From the IMG/VR virus record IMGVR_UViG_3300032238_000250, positions 1-26,954 of that record: a stretch of 26,954 nucleotides of DNA; one strand, 5' to 3'. Source of the stretch: a virus. The notes under the pieces are model-generated. The model was given only the letters and a program-made list of their open reading frames with translations. It did no database searches and was not told the origin of the DNA. Positions 26,123 through 26,954 of the stretch are shown one piece after another. Both the position numbers and the translations under genes were made by a program. Position 1 is the first letter of the stretch. Every line of letters begins with the position of its first letter.

Positions 26123-26954
26123 ATGTCATCAGGTGTTGTAATGTTTGCTCACAATAATCGAGAAATTGATTATGGAATGATGGCGTATGTTTCGGCTAGA
26201 TATGTAGAAAAAAATCTAAAAGTACCTACTAGTTTAGTAACAGATTCAGGAACTGTTAAATGGTTAGATATGAAGGATCCTGGGTTAAAGAATATTTTTG
26301 ATAAAATTATTTTAACCGACGATTTACCTCAACCTGAAAAACAAGATAAAAGATTTTATGATGGATCTTTAGATTATAAAAAAACATCTTTTAATAATGG
26401 ATTTCGTGCTAACGCATATGATTTTACTCCTTATAATAAAACACTAGTAATCGATACTGATGTCTTAATTAAGAATGATAGATTGAAAAATATATGGAAT
26501 TCTAATACTGATTTTATGATCAATTCTAAACATATTGATGTGGATCATAAACGAAACTATTCAGATTTTAATAGAGTAAGTGAATATACTGTAGATTTTT
26601 ATTGGGCTACTATTTTTTATTTTGAAAAGACAGAATGGACAAACACTTTTTTTAATCTATGTAAGCACATATATGAAAATTACGAATATTATAGATTTAT
26701 ATACCAGATTTCTTCTCCTCTTTTACGTAATGATTATGTCTTTAGTATAGCTATTCATATAATAAACGGATTTAACAACAAGACTAAACCTCAAACATTA
26801 CCAGCTGATATGTATTATACGATTGATAGAGATATATTACATCAAGTTAATTCAAATGGAGATCTTGTATTTTTAATACAAAAAGATAAGTTATTAGGTG
26901 AATACATTTTGGCTAAGACAAATACCCAGAATATCCATATCATGAACAAGTATA
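26123..26954 (+). CDS. Putative glycosyltransferase-like protein (3' partial)
   Basis: The frame is open from ATG 26123 to the right edge, giving 277 visible residues. The start GVVMFAHNNREIDYGMMAY, then VPTSLVTDSG (~35-45), then NKTLVIDTDVLIKND (~105-118) resembles GT-A type glycosyltransferase-like proteins. A hydrophobic strand leads into an Asp-Thr-Asp at 111-113, the usual DxD metal site for nucleotide-sugar binding, and a Trp/Tyr-rich acceptor side follows. Similar proteins occur near structural genes in marine T4-like phages. A possible role is to modify virion or host-surface sugars; this is inference, and the C-terminus is missing. AGGA at 26113-26116 is a good ribosome-binding site, and the upstream stop directly abuts the start. 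Confidence 0.6.
   Translation, partial: MSSGVVMFAHNNREIDYGMMAYVSARYVEKNLKVPTSLVTDSGTVKWLDMKDPGLKNIFDKIILTDDLPQPEKQDKRFYDGSLDYKKTSFNNGFRANAYDFTPYNKTLVIDTDVLIKNDRLKNIWNSNTDFMINSKHIDVDHKRNYSDFNRVSEYTVDFYWATIFYFEKTEWTNTFFNLCKHIYENYEYYRFIYQISSPLLRNDYVFSIAIHIINGFNNKTKPQTLPADMYYTIDRDILHQVNSNGDLVFLIQKDKLLGEYILAKTNTQNIHIMNKY

Noticed and set aside
1-26954. tRNA genes, CRISPR arrays, insertion sequences, attachment sites
   Set aside because: Gaps between genes are all under 60 bases and hold no cloverleaf, spaced direct repeats or transposase remains.

Overview
The window is part of the structural region of a T4-like marine myovirus. All genes lie on the + strand, almost without gaps, and the DNA is AT-rich (about one third GC by eye, not computed). 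No host chromosomal gene, tRNA, integrase, insertion sequence or CRISPR array was seen. The protein families match those of the T4-like phages of ocean bacteria (cyanophages and Pelagibacter or methylotroph phages). The host cannot be fixed from the sequence.

Left part (1-5474), baseplate spike and wedge. The window opens inside a gp5-like central spike, with an octapeptide beta-helix followed by a C-terminal lytic-transglycosylase domain. Next come a gp25-like wedge protein and a long gp6-like wedge protein (1161 aa; T4 gp6 is about 660 aa).

Centre (5494-18996), one 4500-codon open frame that takes up half of the window. It encodes a giant virion protein of the kind marine T4-like phages carry after gp6. 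Readable segments are a conserved N-terminal module, a cupredoxin-like domain without copper ligands, three short CBM5/12-like modules, a seven-blade FG-GAP-type beta-propeller, glycine/tyrosine-rich repeats and a C-terminal tail of repeated beta-sandwich-like units.

Right part (19014-25712), tail-fibre and accessory virion proteins. A 222-aa structural protein is followed by three tandem paralogous fibre-like genes (772, 399 and 507 aa) that share N-terminal and middle modules but have three different C-termini: a tail-collar domain, a short unassigned end and an ADLAEKY-type end. A 306-aa virion protein follows. The first three genes are joined by one-base TAATG overlaps, which suggests translational coupling.

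Far right (25713-26954). A 14-bp perfect hairpin masks the ribosome-binding site of a 116-aa conserved small protein, and a sigma70-like promoter has its -10 box in the hairpin loop. A putative glycosyltransferase-like gene follows and runs off the edge.

As a whole the window encodes the host-contact end of a contractile tail: a cell-wall-piercing spike, the wedge, a very large accessory baseplate or tail protein, and fibres. I see no separate new defence or metabolic system. The most unusual items are the architecture of the giant protein, the position of the lytic domain on the spike, the three-copy fibre family and the hairpin/promoter switch.
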